Origin: an uncultured Collinsella sp. | GTDB taxonomy: Bacteria; Actinomycetota; Coriobacteriia; Coriobacteriales; Coriobacteriaceae | Length of the DNA: 16,186 nt | Assembly: GCA_900751695.1 (NCBI GenBank) | Contig: CAADSS010000091.1 | Coordinates: forward strand, 1 to 16,186 | Reading direction: 5' to 3' | In this document: in pieces, positions 1 through 9,725 of the stretch | How the letters are laid out: each line of letters starts with the position of its first letter | Numbering within the stretch: the stretch's first letter is position 1 | Notes under the pieces: model-generated | The model's input: only the letters and a program-made list of their open reading frames with translations | Told to the model about the DNA's origin: nothing | Databases searched by the model: none | Made by a program: the position numbers and the translations under genes

Positions 1-793
1 GCTCCAGGATCTCGGGGGTCATCGGAGCGCCGTGCTCGATTGTGTCGACGCCGGCCTGAAGCGCAGCCTTCACACCTTCGGTGCTCTCGACATGGGCCAT
101 GACCGGAAGACCCATATCGTGTGCCGCCTTGCACACCGCTGCGGCAACCTCCACCGGCATACGCAGCACGCCCGGCTCGCCCACCTCAGTCGCCTCGAAC
201 ACGCCGCCCGTTACGAACAGCTTAATGACGTCGGCACCGCGCGCATACAGGTCGCGCACTTGTTCGGCTGCCTCGGCGGGACTGTTAGCCACCTGGGCGA
301 ACAAGCCAGCACCATGGCCGCCCGGCACCGTGACGCCCGTTCCCGGCGCCACCAGGCGAGGACCTTGATACTTACCGGCATCGATAGCATCGCGCACGGC
401 AAGATCGGCAAACAGCGGGTCGCCCGCGCCGCGCACCGTAGTCACGCCACTTGCCAGCTGCTGCTGGGCGCTACCTTTGAGGATATGGCGCACGATGGCG
501 CGCCCCACGGGATTATCGAGCTTCTTCATCAGCGCACCCGCATCGCCCGCCGAAACCGGCTTGCCCGAGCCGCACAGATGCACATGCATATTGATGAGAC
601 CTGGCATGAGATACGCCCCTGCCAGGTCGATGACCTCGGCACCTGCAGGCGCCTGCGCCACAGCACTCGGCCCCATCCACGTGATGAGACCGCGCTCAAC
701 GGCCACGGCCATGTCGGGCTGCGGCTCCATATGTTCCGAACCATCCAGGACGGTCGCATTGATAAACAACGTGGAACGATCGGCAGACGCCAT
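1..793 (-). CDS. Metal-dependent amidohydrolase, 3' end outside window
   Basis: The first 264 codons are visible; the C-terminus lies beyond the left edge. The start is ATG at 793, preceded by GGAGGAG about 7 nt upstream. Seen in the protein: an N-terminal beta-sandwich strand set (residues 8-60), then PGLINMHVH with the metal-binding HxH at H70/H72, then VIKLFVTGG with the likely carboxylated bridging K191, then VMAHVES with H234 and TIEHG with H254. This order (HxH, K, H, H) is that of the imidazolonepropionase/prolidase-like branch of the amidohydrolase superfamily, whose members hydrolyse amide bonds in small cyclic or dipeptide substrates in the cytoplasm. The terminal catalytic Asp would be in the missing part. 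The substrate cannot be told from this sequence. The nearest upstream gene on the same strand ends about 300 bp away, with two palindromes in between, so it probably has its own promoter; I found no convincing one. Confidence 0.88.
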   Translation of the reverse strand, partial: MASADRSTLFINATVLDGSEHMEPQPDMAVAVERGLITWMGPSAVAQAPAGAEVIDLAGAYLMPGLINMHVHLCGSGKPVSAGDAGALMKKLDNPVGRAIVRHILKGSAQQQLASGVTTVRGAGDPLFADLAVRDAIDAGKYQGPRLVAPGTGVTVPGGHGAGLFAQVANSPAEAAEQVRDLYARGADVIKLFVTGGVFEATEVGEPGVLRMPVEVAAAVCKAAHDMGLPVMAHVESTEGVKAALQAGVDTIEHGAPMTPEILE

Positions 794-941
794 ATCGAGC
801 TCCTCCCCCTCAGAAAACTTGAACATCTGTCCATTATTATCCAGTGTAGCCCGATTGCCACAGACATATCGGTTAACGGAGGGAAGAGGGGATGTGGGGG
901 ACGGAATACGCTGCAGTCCCACCCCAGCGACACCAGGGAAG

Positions 942-1081
942 TGTCTCGATCTGTAACAGATACAGGGTTGTTGGGCCCCTTGCTGTTACAGATCAAGACA
1001 TTCGGTCGACGCTTCACCGGTTTGTCTCGATCTGTAACAGTTACGAGCTCAAATAACCTCTAAACGTTACAGATTGAGACA
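942..1081. repeat. Array 1: two 59-bp palindromic units (E1, E2)
   Basis: E1 is 942-1000 and E2 is 1023-1081, each exactly 59 bp, with a 22-bp spacer (period 81). Each unit has an 18-bp left arm of the type TGTCTCGATCTGTAACAG, a 23-nt interior and a right arm that is its reverse complement (17/18 matches in E1, 15/18 in E2). In E2 the pairing extends two bases further on each side (TTTGTCTC / GAGACAAA). The E2 interior is in the opposite orientation to E1. E2 ends 7 bp before the stop codon of the DUF559-type gene, so it would fold right after that gene's coding region in the mRNA. No T-run follows, so a classical terminator is unlikely. Confidence 0.95.
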
Positions 1082-1088
1082 AAACCTC

Positions 1089-2159
1089 TCAGCGCCCATA
1101 CCACTGACGTCTCCACTCCTCAGCCAAATCGGGCCGTCGCGGAATACCCGCCAACCTCATCTTCTCAACCAGCTTCCCCGGATTCTTGAGCTCATCAAAC
1201 GTAAACCGAAGCACCTTGTGCCCGAGCATTGTCAGATGGGACTCCCGTTGACGTTCTGCCACGAATGGGTCGACCGACTCCCAGCCCTCGCCGTTCTGCA
1301 AGGCATACTTCCCCTTTCCGTCGAGCTCGCCGATGACACACGTCCCGTTCTCGAGCCGCCAAAAATAGTCGACGCGAAACACCTGGCTCGGATCGAGCGG
1401 GTCGCGAAACTCCACCTGCAGCTCCGGAACCGGAAAGCCGTACGCAATAAAGAACGCTCGGAACCGAGACTCGCCGCCGTTTTCGGACAGCCCGTCCGCA
1501 TACGACGCAATCGCCTGTGCCCTGCGATACCCTCGCCTGCCCTCGCAATCGGCGCGGAGGCGCTCGCACAAATCCCCACGTGATACGTCTTTCACCCGCA
1601 GTGCAGAATCGGCAATCGCCAACCCGTAGGAGAACGGCGCACGCAGCAAGCAATCCTCCGCCGTGCGCCAAAACGACGTCACCCGCACGCCGTCGACGCG
1701 CTCGAGCGCGCCCGCAATCTGCGGACGCAACAACCTGCACCCGCCGCTCAACGTCACCGAACAGCAAGTCTTAACAAGGAAACGCGGCCCGAGCAGATCA
1801 TTCGGCACCTCCAGACCCCATATCAGCGCGGCGTCATATCCCCAAAACGCCCAATCGGGATGAAATTCCGCAAGCCCTTTGATAGTCCTCAGCGCTCGCT
1901 CCGCCGGCGTCAATGCATCCCAATCATGCTGAAAACAGAACAGGTACGGCTCGGGCTCCGCGATATCGTCGGTTCCAACATGGCGCCGTAGCCACATAAG
2001 CTCGGTATTGTCATGCGTTGCGAGCAGCGCACCTTGCTTGGCCGTCTCCGTGAGCCGCGCGAGCATCCTATTCCGCGCCAACGTGTTGCGAGTCGCATGT
2101 TTGTGTTTGAGAACGGTATTAGACACTTTCATCACCACCACGTCAGACAAATGGACCAT
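1089..2159 (-). CDS. AbiEi-like / DUF559 protein with PD-(D/E)xK nuclease-like C-terminus
   Basis: The protein has 356 aa if it starts at ATG 2159. The frame stays open to a TTG at 2183, and a GTG at 2171 lies 5 nt after GGAGG, so the start is uncertain by up to 8 residues. Residues about 30-200 resemble the winged-helix/linker part of AbiEi-type antitoxin-like proteins (GALLATHDN, FHPDWAFWGYDAALIWGL). Residues about 228-330 form a DUF559/Vsr-like fold: E230 in a leading helix, D264 (FRVDYFW), then E278-L-D280-G-K282, followed by RQRESHLTMLGHKVLRFTFDEL. The acidic pair plus E-x-D-G-K fits a PD-(D/E)xK active site that is probably intact. In this family the partner and target are mostly unknown; a DNA-cleaving or DNA-binding role is inferred. 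No toxin or methylase gene lies next to it. It is bracketed by palindrome arrays, 7 bp after its stop and about 25 bp before its start. Confidence 0.8.
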   Translation of the reverse strand: MVHLSDVVVMKVSNTVLKHKHATRNTLARNRMLARLTETAKQGALLATHDNTELMWLRRHVGTDDIAEPEPYLFCFQHDWDALTPAERALRTIKGLAEFHPDWAFWGYDAALIWGLEVPNDLLGPRFLVKTCCSVTLSGGCRLLRPQIAGALERVDGVRVTSFWRTAEDCLLRAPFSYGLAIADSALRVKDVSRGDLCERLRADCEGRRGYRRAQAIASYADGLSENGGESRFRAFFIAYGFPVPELQVEFRDPLDPSQVFRVDYFWRLENGTCVIGELDGKGKYALQNGEGWESVDPFVAERQRESHLTMLGHKVLRFTFDELKNPGKLVEKMRLAGIPRRPDLAEEWRRQWYGR

Positions 2160-2184
2160 CGTCACCGTTGCCTCCGCTGACAAA

Positions 2185-2404
2185 TGTCTTGATCTGTAAC
2201 AGGAAGACAGTCTTTGAGCCTCTAGTTGTTACAGAACAAGATCTTTCGACACCGCGTCCAGCCTTTGTCTCAATCTTTAACAGGAAGGTCGAAATTGGGC
2301 CTGTAGATGTTACAGATCGAGACATTCTCCCAACCCGTTGCCGAACATCTCGATCTGTAACAGTTACGGGCCCAAACAGCCGCCAAACGTTACAGATTGA
2401 GACA
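2185..2404. repeat. Array 2: three 59-bp palindromic units (E3-E5)
   Basis: The units lie at 2185-2243, 2266-2324 and 2346-2404, each 59 bp, with spacers of 22 and 21 bp (periods 81 and 80). Arm matches are 14/18, 15/18 and 13/18. The consensus arm is TGTCTYRATCTGTAACA. The E3 and E4 interiors share one orientation; E5 is inverted relative to them. The array lies between the stop of the unknown 2440-3147 gene and the start of the DUF559-type gene, so readthrough mRNA would carry three consecutive hairpins just ahead of that gene's ribosome binding site. Confidence 0.95.
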
Positions 2405-2439
2405 AAGTCAGGGCAGCAGGGCGACACCAGTCACATCCC

Positions 2440-3147
2440 CTACTCCCACTCCTGCTCGTAGATGTTGAGGGACTTTACGTAGCGCCCCTGGGCGCCCATG
2501 ATGTCGCGGACCAGACGCAAGAAGAAGCTGATGCACGAGGTGTCAAAGCCGTCCTGCAGGTCCTCCGGATGCACCGCGCCCGGCCCGTCGACCGCCGTGT
2601 CACTCAGGCGCGCGATGTCATACAGGTAGAGCTGCCCCGCCGTCAGCCAGACATCGTCGACGCACGCGAGCCGCACCGCGATCGCGCCGTCGCTCCAATG
2701 CTCCTTTTGCACGATATGCGGGTCGTAGACATCAAAGCGAAGGTCGGTGCGCGTATCCTTCAGCACAACCATGCCGTTCGCAGGATCCTTGTCCAAAATG
2801 CCAAAGCGCGAGAAATACTGCGTGTCGCGCACCTGCTCGAGCCGCTTGAGCGAGGCAGGCGAAAGCGATGCCGGCGGCTCGTCAACATACAGCTCGAGCA
2901 GCGTCTTGCCATGGCGATAGGGGCGCTCGAAGAGCAGCCAATCGGTAAATGCCATGTTGTAGGCCATGATTTCGTTTTGCGAAGGCTCGGTGCAATAGCT
3001 GAGCCACGGGTCGACAATGATCTCGAACTGTTCGCGCGCCGGCTCCAAAAACTGGAACTTCCGCAGCATCCAAAAATGGGCCATGTCGGCAATATCGTTG
3101 CCGACGGCTCCGGCTAGCTGCGCTCGGTCTAAAGCGTGGTCAGTCAT
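2440..3147 (-). CDS. Conserved-looking protein of unknown function
   Basis: 235 aa, with an ATG start at 3147 and GAGGAGG 5 nt upstream. The protein is soluble and acidic, with no signal peptide or membrane segment. The stretch at residues about 57-90 (NEIMAYNMAFTDWLLFERPY, then RHGKTLLELYV), followed by a beta-rich part (residues 108-180, FGILDKDP, MVVLKDTRTDLRFDVYDP, DGAIAVRLACVDDVWL), recalls a domain found beside SEC-C motifs, with the pattern F-x-D-W-x-x-F-(D/E)-x-x-x-x-x-G-x-T-x-L-E. That resemblance is from memory and weak; no SEC-C cysteine cluster is present. No function can be assigned. It is followed on the same strand by palindrome array 2 and the DUF559-type gene. A CCTCCTC element in its leader could pair with its own ribosome binding site. 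Confidence 0.75.
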   Translation of the reverse strand: MTDHALDRAQLAGAVGNDIADMAHFWMLRKFQFLEPAREQFEIIVDPWLSYCTEPSQNEIMAYNMAFTDWLLFERPYRHGKTLLELYVDEPPASLSPASLKRLEQVRDTQYFSRFGILDKDPANGMVVLKDTRTDLRFDVYDPHIVQKEHWSDGAIAVRLACVDDVWLTAGQLYLYDIARLSDTAVDGPGAVHPEDLQDGFDTSCISFFLRLVRDIMGAQGRYVKSLNIYEQEWE

Positions 3148-3152
3148 GGCAT

Positions 3153-3194
3153 CCTCCTCAAACCGATGGACCTCAATTTGAGCTTACGAGGAGG
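3153..3194 (-). promoter_or_regulatory. Possible hairpin hiding the ribosome binding site
   Basis: In the mRNA of the 2440-3147 gene, CCTCCTC (plus strand 3188-3194) is perfectly complementary to GAGGAGG (plus strand 3153-3159), which is that gene's ribosome binding site. A seven-base stem, plus one G-U pair, with a 28-nt loop would block the site if transcription starts upstream of 3194. A C-rich stretch facing a purine-rich site can occur by chance, so this is tentative. Confidence 0.3.
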
Positions 3195-3443
3195 GTGGGC
3201 AGCCACGACCAGCGCGGGCAAAATAGGCCTCCGGCCGCAAACCAGATGCTGACCAAACACTTGACGGGATGCTTGACCGAAAATGCGCACCGCAACAAAA
3301 CCGCAGGTAAACATAGACGGCCAACCCGCCCTTTTGAGCCAAGCGCCCCCGGCCACCACAGAAACAGCAGAGCACCGCAACTCAAGAAGACGCCGAATGG
3401 ACACTCGCGCGTCGACAAACGGACAAATCGGTCGCAAACCCGC

Positions 3444-3526
3444 AAGGAGTGTCCCCGGGTGCCGGCCCAAAAGGAACGTCCCCAACTGCCGGCACTTTAA
3501 AATGACCAGTCATTGGGGACGTTCTT
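3444..3526. repeat. GTCCCC-type direct repeat and hairpin after gltD
   Basis: Two direct copies of a 23-bp motif of the form AAGGAnyGTCCCC-GCCGGC lie at 3444-3466 and 3471-3493 (period 27). The second also pairs with an inverted copy: AAGGAACGTCCCCAA at 3471-3485 against TTGGGGACGTTCTT at 3513-3526. The interior contains the perfect 10-bp palindrome TGACCAGTCA (3503-3512). The hairpin starts 12 bp after the gltD stop codon and, read on the minus strand, is followed by CCTTTTGGG, so it could double as a weak gltBD terminator. Repeats with GGGGACGTT cores are, from general knowledge, often dispersed in genomes that carry REP-associated tyrosine transposases; none is encoded in this window. Confidence 0.85.
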
Positions 3527-3537
3527 AAATGACTACT

Positions 3538-5019
<1,482 letters not shown>

Positions 5020-5024
5020 GGCAC

Positions 5025-8000
5025 TTACGCCTCCTTCTTGGTCGAAGCAACAGAGCTGGTAGCGACCACGGGCGCAGCGCCCGCAGCACCGCCCGCGACA
5101 TCGAAGCGAGCGACATCCGCAGCGCTCGCGCGACCGGTCACAATGTCAAACGCCAGCTCCTCTGCCTGCGCATGCGTCTTGCCGGCAGCCTCGCCCGCCG
5201 CGACAATCGCCAGCACGCGCTCGTACTCGGTCGGAATGACCTTCACAAAGTGCTTGCTCATCGTCTCAAAGCTGTAGAGCAGCTTAATGCCGCGCGGGCT
5301 CTGCGTCGCGTCCACGTGCTCCTGGATAAGCGCACGAATCTGTGCCAGCTCGCCAGCCGTCGGGACCTTGAGCTCAACGCTCTCGTGGTTCACACGGGCA
5401 TCGAGCGTGCCGTACTGGTCAAAGACATAGGCCACGCCACCCGTCATGCCGGCGGCGAAGTTCTGCCCGACCTCACCCAGGATGAGCGCCAGACCGCCCG
5501 TCATGTACTCGCAGCCATGGTTGCCGCAGCCCTCGACCCCCACGGTGGCGCCGGAGTTGCGAACGCCAAAGCGCTGGCCTGCCAGGCCGTTAATGAAGCC
5601 GCGGCCGCTCGTGGCGCCAAAGAACGCAACGTTGCCCACGATGATGTTCTCGTCGAACTTGTAGGTCGCATGCGGGTTGGGGCGCACCGACACCTCGCCG
5701 CCCGAAAGGCCCTTGCCAAAGTAGTCGTTGGCGTCGCCGCACACGTTGAGCGTAATGCCACGCGGCAGGAAGGCGCCAAAGCTCTGACCGGCCGAACCAT
5801 CGCAATCGATGGTGATGGAGCCGGCGGGCAGGCCCTCGGGATGCGCCTTGGTCACCGCGTTGCCCAGGATAGTGCCCACGCAACGATTAACGTTGGCGAT
5901 ATCGGCGCGGAAGCGAATCGGACGCAGGTGCGCACGGGCATCGGCCGTATAGGGCACAAACAACGTGGAGTCGAGCGTCTTGTCGAGCTCGCTGTCCGCG
6001 GCCATCTGCGGCAGGAAGTGGCGACCGTCGGCACCCGGGATATGGGCACCGAACTCGCAGGTCGCGCTCGCCAGCACGGACGACAGATCGAGCAGGTTGG
6101 CCTTGCGGTTGCCCGTGACCTCGATCTGGCGCAAGCACTCGGGATGGCCGACCATCTCATCGACGGTGCGGAAGCCCAGGCTCGCCATGACCTCGCGCAG
6201 CTGCTCGGCAACAAAGAGCATAAAGTGCTCAACGTGCTCGGGCTTGCCACGGAAGCCGCGACGCAGACGGCAGTTTTGCGTAGCGATGCCGGCCGGGCAG
6301 GTATCCTGCTGACAGTCGCGCTGCATGAGGCAGCCCATGGAGATGAGCGGCATGGTCGCAAAGCCAAACTCCTCGGCGCCCAGCAGGCAGGCGACGGCGA
6401 CGTCGGTGCCGTCCATGAGCTTGCCGTCGGCCTCGAGCACCACGCGGGAGCGCAGGCCGTTTTGCAGCAACGTCTGCTGGGCCTCGGCAAGGCCGAGCTC
6501 CAGCGGCAGGCCGGCGTGCCAAATGGAATCGCGCGCCGCGGCGCCCGAGCCGCCGTTATGACCGCTGATCAAGATCTTGTCGGCAGCACCCTTGGCCACA
6601 CCGGTGGCGATGGTGCCAACGCCGGCCTCGCTGACCAGCTTGACCGACACGCGCGCACCGGGATTGGCGTTCTTAAGATCGAAGATCAGCTCCGCCAGGT
6701 CCTCGATGGAGTAGATGTCGTGGTGCGGCGGAGGCGAGATCAGGCCGATGCCGGGCGTGGACTGACGGACCTCGGCGATCCAGGGGTAAACCTTCTTGCC
6801 GGGCAGGTGTCCGCCCTCGCCGGGCTTGGCACCCTGGGCCATCTTGATCTGAATCTCAAAGGCGCTGCACAGGTAGCGGCTCGTCACGCCAAAGCGCGCG
6901 CTTGCCACCTGCTTGATGGCGGAGTTCTTGGAGTCACCGTTGGCCAGCGGGGTCTCGCGACGCGGGTCCTCGCCGCCCTCGCCGGAGTTGGAACGGCCGT
7001 GCAGGCGGTTCATGGCGATGGCCATGCACTCGTGCGCCTCTTTGCTGATGGAACCGTACGACATGGCGCCGGTGTTAAAGCGGCGGACGATGTTGAGCGC
7101 GGGCTCCACCTCGTCGAGCGAAACCGGCGTGCGGCCGCTGCCGTCAAAGTCGAGCAGGTCGCGCAGGCGCACGGCACGGCCGGTGCGGTGCAGGCGGGCG
7201 CTGTACTCCTTAAAGGTGTCGTAGCTGTCCTCGCGGCAGGCGGTCTGCAGCAGGTAGACGGTCTGAGGGTCGATCAGGTGATCCTCGCCACCGAGCGGGC
7301 GCCACTTGGTCAGGCCCAGTGTGGGCAGCTGATCGGGAGCCGGGCTCCTAAGGATGGCGAGCGCGGCGTCGTAGCGCTCATTCTGCTCGCGCTCGACGTC
7401 CTCGACGCCCATACCGCCCACGCGGCTCACCGTGCCGGCAAAGTACGCGTCGATGAACTCCGGCGTAAAGCCCACGGCCTCGAAGATCTGCGCCGAATGG
7501 TAGCTCTGCACCGTAGAGATGCCCATCTTGGACATGATGGAAACGATGCCAGCGGTCGCAGCCTTGTTGTAGTTGGCGATGCCCTGCTCGGCCGTCACGT
7601 CCAGGTCGCCGCGTGCCGCCAGCTCGCGGATGCACGCATGTGCGTTGTACGGATAGATGCCGCTCGCGGAGTAGCCCACCAGTGCCGCAAAGTCGTGCGG
7701 GGACACGGCGTCGCCGCACTCCACCACGATATCGGCAAAGGTGCGCACGCCGGCGCGGATCAGGTGATTGTGCACGCAGCCCACGGAGAGCAGCAACGGC
7801 ACGGGCACCTCGCCCGCAGCGGCACGATCGCTCAGCACCACGATGTTCACGCCGTCACGGACCGCAGCCTCGACGTTCTCTGCAAGCTGCTTGAGCGCAG
7901 CCTGCAGCGCGCCCTCGCCGGCATCGCGGCGGTACACGGCACGGAAGCGACGGGTCTTAAAGCCCACGCGGTCGATGGCGCAGATGCGGTCGAACTCCTC

Positions 8001-9725
8001 CTCGTTGAGCAACGGGCGCTCCAAGCGCACCAGCTGGCAGGCCGTGCGGGAGTCCTCGAGCAGGTTGCCGTGGTTGCCCAGGTAGAGCGTGGTCGAAGTC
8101 ACCATATGCTCGCGCAGGGCATCGATCGGCGGATTCGTGACCTGGGCGAACAGCTGATAGAAGTAATCGAAGAGCGAACGCGTCTTCTTGGACAGGCAGG
8201 CCAGCGGCGCGTCGATGCCCATCGAGGCGAGCGGTGCCTTGCCCTGCTGGGCCATGGGACGCACGACCTCGTCGACGTCATCCCAGTGGTAGCCGAGCTT
8301 GGCCATGCGCACGGCGGCGGGCACCTCGGCGTCCTCGGCGGGCGTTGCCGCAACGGGCTCATCGAGCGCGTCAACGGTCAGCGTCTCCTCGGCAATCCAA
8401 TCACGGTAGGGCTTTTCCTTGGCGTAACGGGCGCGCAGCTCGTCGTTGTAGATGACGCGGCCGCGGGCAAAATCGACCTCGAGCATCTGGCCCGGCCCCA
8501 GACAGCCGCTCGTCAGGATGTTCTCGGGGCTCACCTCGATGGTGCCCACCTCGCTTGCCAGCATAAAGCGACCGTCGCGCGTCACATAGTAGCAGGCGGG
8601 ACGCAGGCCGTTGCGGTCGAGGGCGGCACCCAGCGTGCGACCGTCGGTAAAAGCGATGGCCGCCGGGCCGTCCCACGGCTCCATGAGCATGGACTGGTAA
8701 GCGTCGTAGGCGCGGCGCTCCTCGCTCAGGCTGTCGTTGTGGTCCCACGGCTCGGGCAGCAGCATGGATGCAGCACGCGTAAGCGGGCGACCGTTCATGA
8801 CCAAAAACTCGAGCACGTTGTCCAGAATCGCGGAATCGGAGCCCTCACGGTTGATGATGGGCATCACACGCTCAAGATCATGCTGCAGCACGGGGCTGTA
8901 CAGGTTGGGCTCGCGGGCACGAATCCAGTTGACGTTGCCCTTGAGGGTGTTGATCTCGCCGTTGTGGATGATAAAGCGGTTGGGGTGCGCACGCTCCCAA
9001 CTGGGCGTGGTGTTGGTGGAGTAGCGCGAGTGAACGAGCGCCACGGCCGTCTTGACGGCAGCATCGTTGAGATCGATGAAGAAGCGGCGCATCTGCGTGG
9101 CGACGAGCATGCCCTTGTACACGATAGTGCGCGAGCTCATGGAGCACACATAGAAGATCTTGTCGCGCAGGGCAAACTCGGCGTCGGCCTTCTTCTCGAT
9201 GGTGCGACGGCACACGTACAGGCGACGCTCAAAGGCATCGCCGGCGGGCGTGTCGTCGGGGCGGCCCAGGAAGGCCTGCAGGATGGTAGGCATGCAGGCG
9301 CGGGCCGTCTCGCCCAGGTCGTGCGGGTCGACCGGCACCTCGCGCCAAAAGAGCAGCGGCACGCCGGCCTCGGCGCAACCCTCCTCAAACACGCGGCGGG
9401 CATCCTCTACGCCTTTGTCGTCCTGTGGAAAGAACAGCATGGCCACGCCATAGTCGCCCTCTGCCGGCAGAATCTGGCCGCACTTTTGAGCCTCTTTACG
9501 GAAAAAGTGATGCGGAACCTGGAACAGGATGCCAGCGCCGTCGCCGGTGTTCTTCTCGAGTCCGGTGCCGCCGCGGTGCTCCAAGTTGACCAGAATGGAC
9601 AGTGCGTCGTCCAGAATCTGGTGATGGCGCTCGCCGTTGATATCGGCAAGCGCGCCGATGCCACATGCATCGTGGTCGAATTCGGGGCGATAAAGGCCCT
9701 GCTGCTGAGCGGAATCTGCCTGCAT
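5025..9725 (-). CDS. gltB: Glutamate synthase, large (alpha) subunit
   Basis: 1566 aa, slightly longer than the usual ~1500. The start is ATG at 9725 with GGGGAGG 6 nt upstream. It is an amidotransferase that hydrolyses glutamine and channels ammonia to 2-oxoglutarate to form glutamate, the main NH4+ assimilation route together with glutamine synthetase. Seen: a short 20-residue propeptide, then C21 (HDACGIGALADI), the N-terminal nucleophile of class II glutaminases, with the glutaminase domain to about 420; a central domain; an FMN/synthase domain (about 850-1250) containing SGHNGGSGAAARDSIWHAG; a 3Fe-4S triad C1132, C1138, C1143 (CLMQRDCQQDTCPAG); and the C-terminal beta-helix with GXXGG-type turns. 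No frameshift or loss was seen. First gene of a two-gene operon with gltD; no clear promoter was recognised, although a perfect GTTTCGAAAC palindrome lies about 80 bp upstream. Confidence 0.98.
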   Translation of the reverse strand: MQADSAQQQGLYRPEFDHDACGIGALADINGERHHQILDDALSILVNLEHRGGTGLEKNTGDGAGILFQVPHHFFRKEAQKCGQILPAEGDYGVAMLFFPQDDKGVEDARRVFEEGCAEAGVPLLFWREVPVDPHDLGETARACMPTILQAFLGRPDDTPAGDAFERRLYVCRRTIEKKADAEFALRDKIFYVCSMSSRTIVYKGMLVATQMRRFFIDLNDAAVKTAVALVHSRYSTNTTPSWERAHPNRFIIHNGEINTLKGNVNWIRAREPNLYSPVLQHDLERVMPIINREGSDSAILDNVLEFLVMNGRPLTRAASMLLPEPWDHNDSLSEERRAYDAYQSMLMEPWDGPAAIAFTDGRTLGAALDRNGLRPACYYVTRDGRFMLASEVGTIEVSPENILTSGCLGPGQMLEVDFARGRVIYNDELRARYAKEKPYRDWIAEETLTVDALDEPVAATPAEDAEVPAAVRMAKLGYHWDDVDEVVRPMAQQGKAPLASMGIDAPLACLSKKTRSLFDYFYQLFAQVTNPPIDALREHMVTSTTLYLGNHGNLLEDSRTACQLVRLERPLLNEEEFDRICAIDRVGFKTRRFRAVYRRDAGEGALQAALKQLAENVEAAVRDGVNIVVLSDRAAAGEVPVPLLLSVGCVHNHLIRAGVRTFADIVVECGDAVSPHDFAALVGYSASGIYPYNAHACIRELAARGDLDVTAEQGIANYNKAATAGIVSIMSKMGISTVQSYHSAQIFEAVGFTPEFIDAYFAGTVSRVGGMGVEDVEREQNERYDAALAILRSPAPDQLPTLGLTKWRPLGGEDHLIDPQTVYLLQTACREDSYDTFKEYSARLHRTGRAVRLRDLLDFDGSGRTPVSLDEVEPALNIVRRFNTGAMSYGSISKEAHECMAIAMNRLHGRSNSGEGGEDPRRETPLANGDSKNSAIKQVASARFGVTSRYLCSAFEIQIKMAQGAKPGEGGHLPGKKVYPWIAEVRQSTPGIGLISPPPHHDIYSIEDLAELIFDLKNANPGARVSVKLVSEAGVGTIATGVAKGAADKILISGHNGGSGAAARDSIWHAGLPLELGLAEAQQTLLQNGLRSRVVLEADGKLMDGTDVAVACLLGAEEFGFATMPLISMGCLMQRDCQQDTCPAGIATQNCRLRRGFRGKPEHVEHFMLFVAEQLREVMASLGFRTVDEMVGHPECLRQIEVTGNRKANLLDLSSVLASATCEFGAHIPGADGRHFLPQMAADSELDKTLDSTLFVPYTADARAHLRPIRFRADIANVNRCVGTILGNAVTKAHPEGLPAGSITIDCDGSAGQSFGAFLPRGITLNVCGDANDYFGKGLSGGEVSVRPNPHATYKFDENIIVGNVAFFGATSGRGFINGLAGQRFGVRNSGATVGVEGCGNHGCEYMTGGLALILGEVGQNFAAGMTGGVAYVFDQYGTLDARVNHESVELKVPTAGELAQIRALIQEHVDATQSPRGIKLLYSFETMSKHFVKVIPTEYERVLAIVAAGEAAGKTHAQAEELAFDIVTGRASAADVARFDVAGGAAGAAPVVATSSVASTKKEA

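Larger units (their letters stand above)
3148..3537. other. Gene-free stretch between gltD and the unknown gene
   Basis: About 390 bp without a convincing gene. Short open frames exist on both strands (for example 3144-3485 minus and 3195-3500 plus), but they lack ribosome binding sites, have unnatural composition (Cys/Trp/Pro-rich or Arg/Asn/Gln-rich) and overlap each other. The right-hand 100 bp hold the GTCCCC-type repeats and hairpin described separately. The left end holds the leader of the 2440-3147 gene. I see no clear promoter in it. Confidence 0.6.

Noticed and set aside
32..1063. Plus-strand 343-codon frame over the amidohydrolase gene
   Set aside because: The opposite strand carries clear amidohydrolase motifs with a ribosome binding site; this frame is its shadow and runs into the palindromes.
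942..2404. CRISPR array
   Set aside because: The repeated unit is a 59-bp palindrome with a variable interior in groups of one to three, the spacers are only 21-22 bp, and no cas gene is present.
3144..3485. Minus-strand open frame of 113 codons upstream of the unknown gene
   Set aside because: No ribosome binding site, unnatural Cys/Trp/Arg composition, and it overlaps the leader of the next gene and the GTCCCC repeat.
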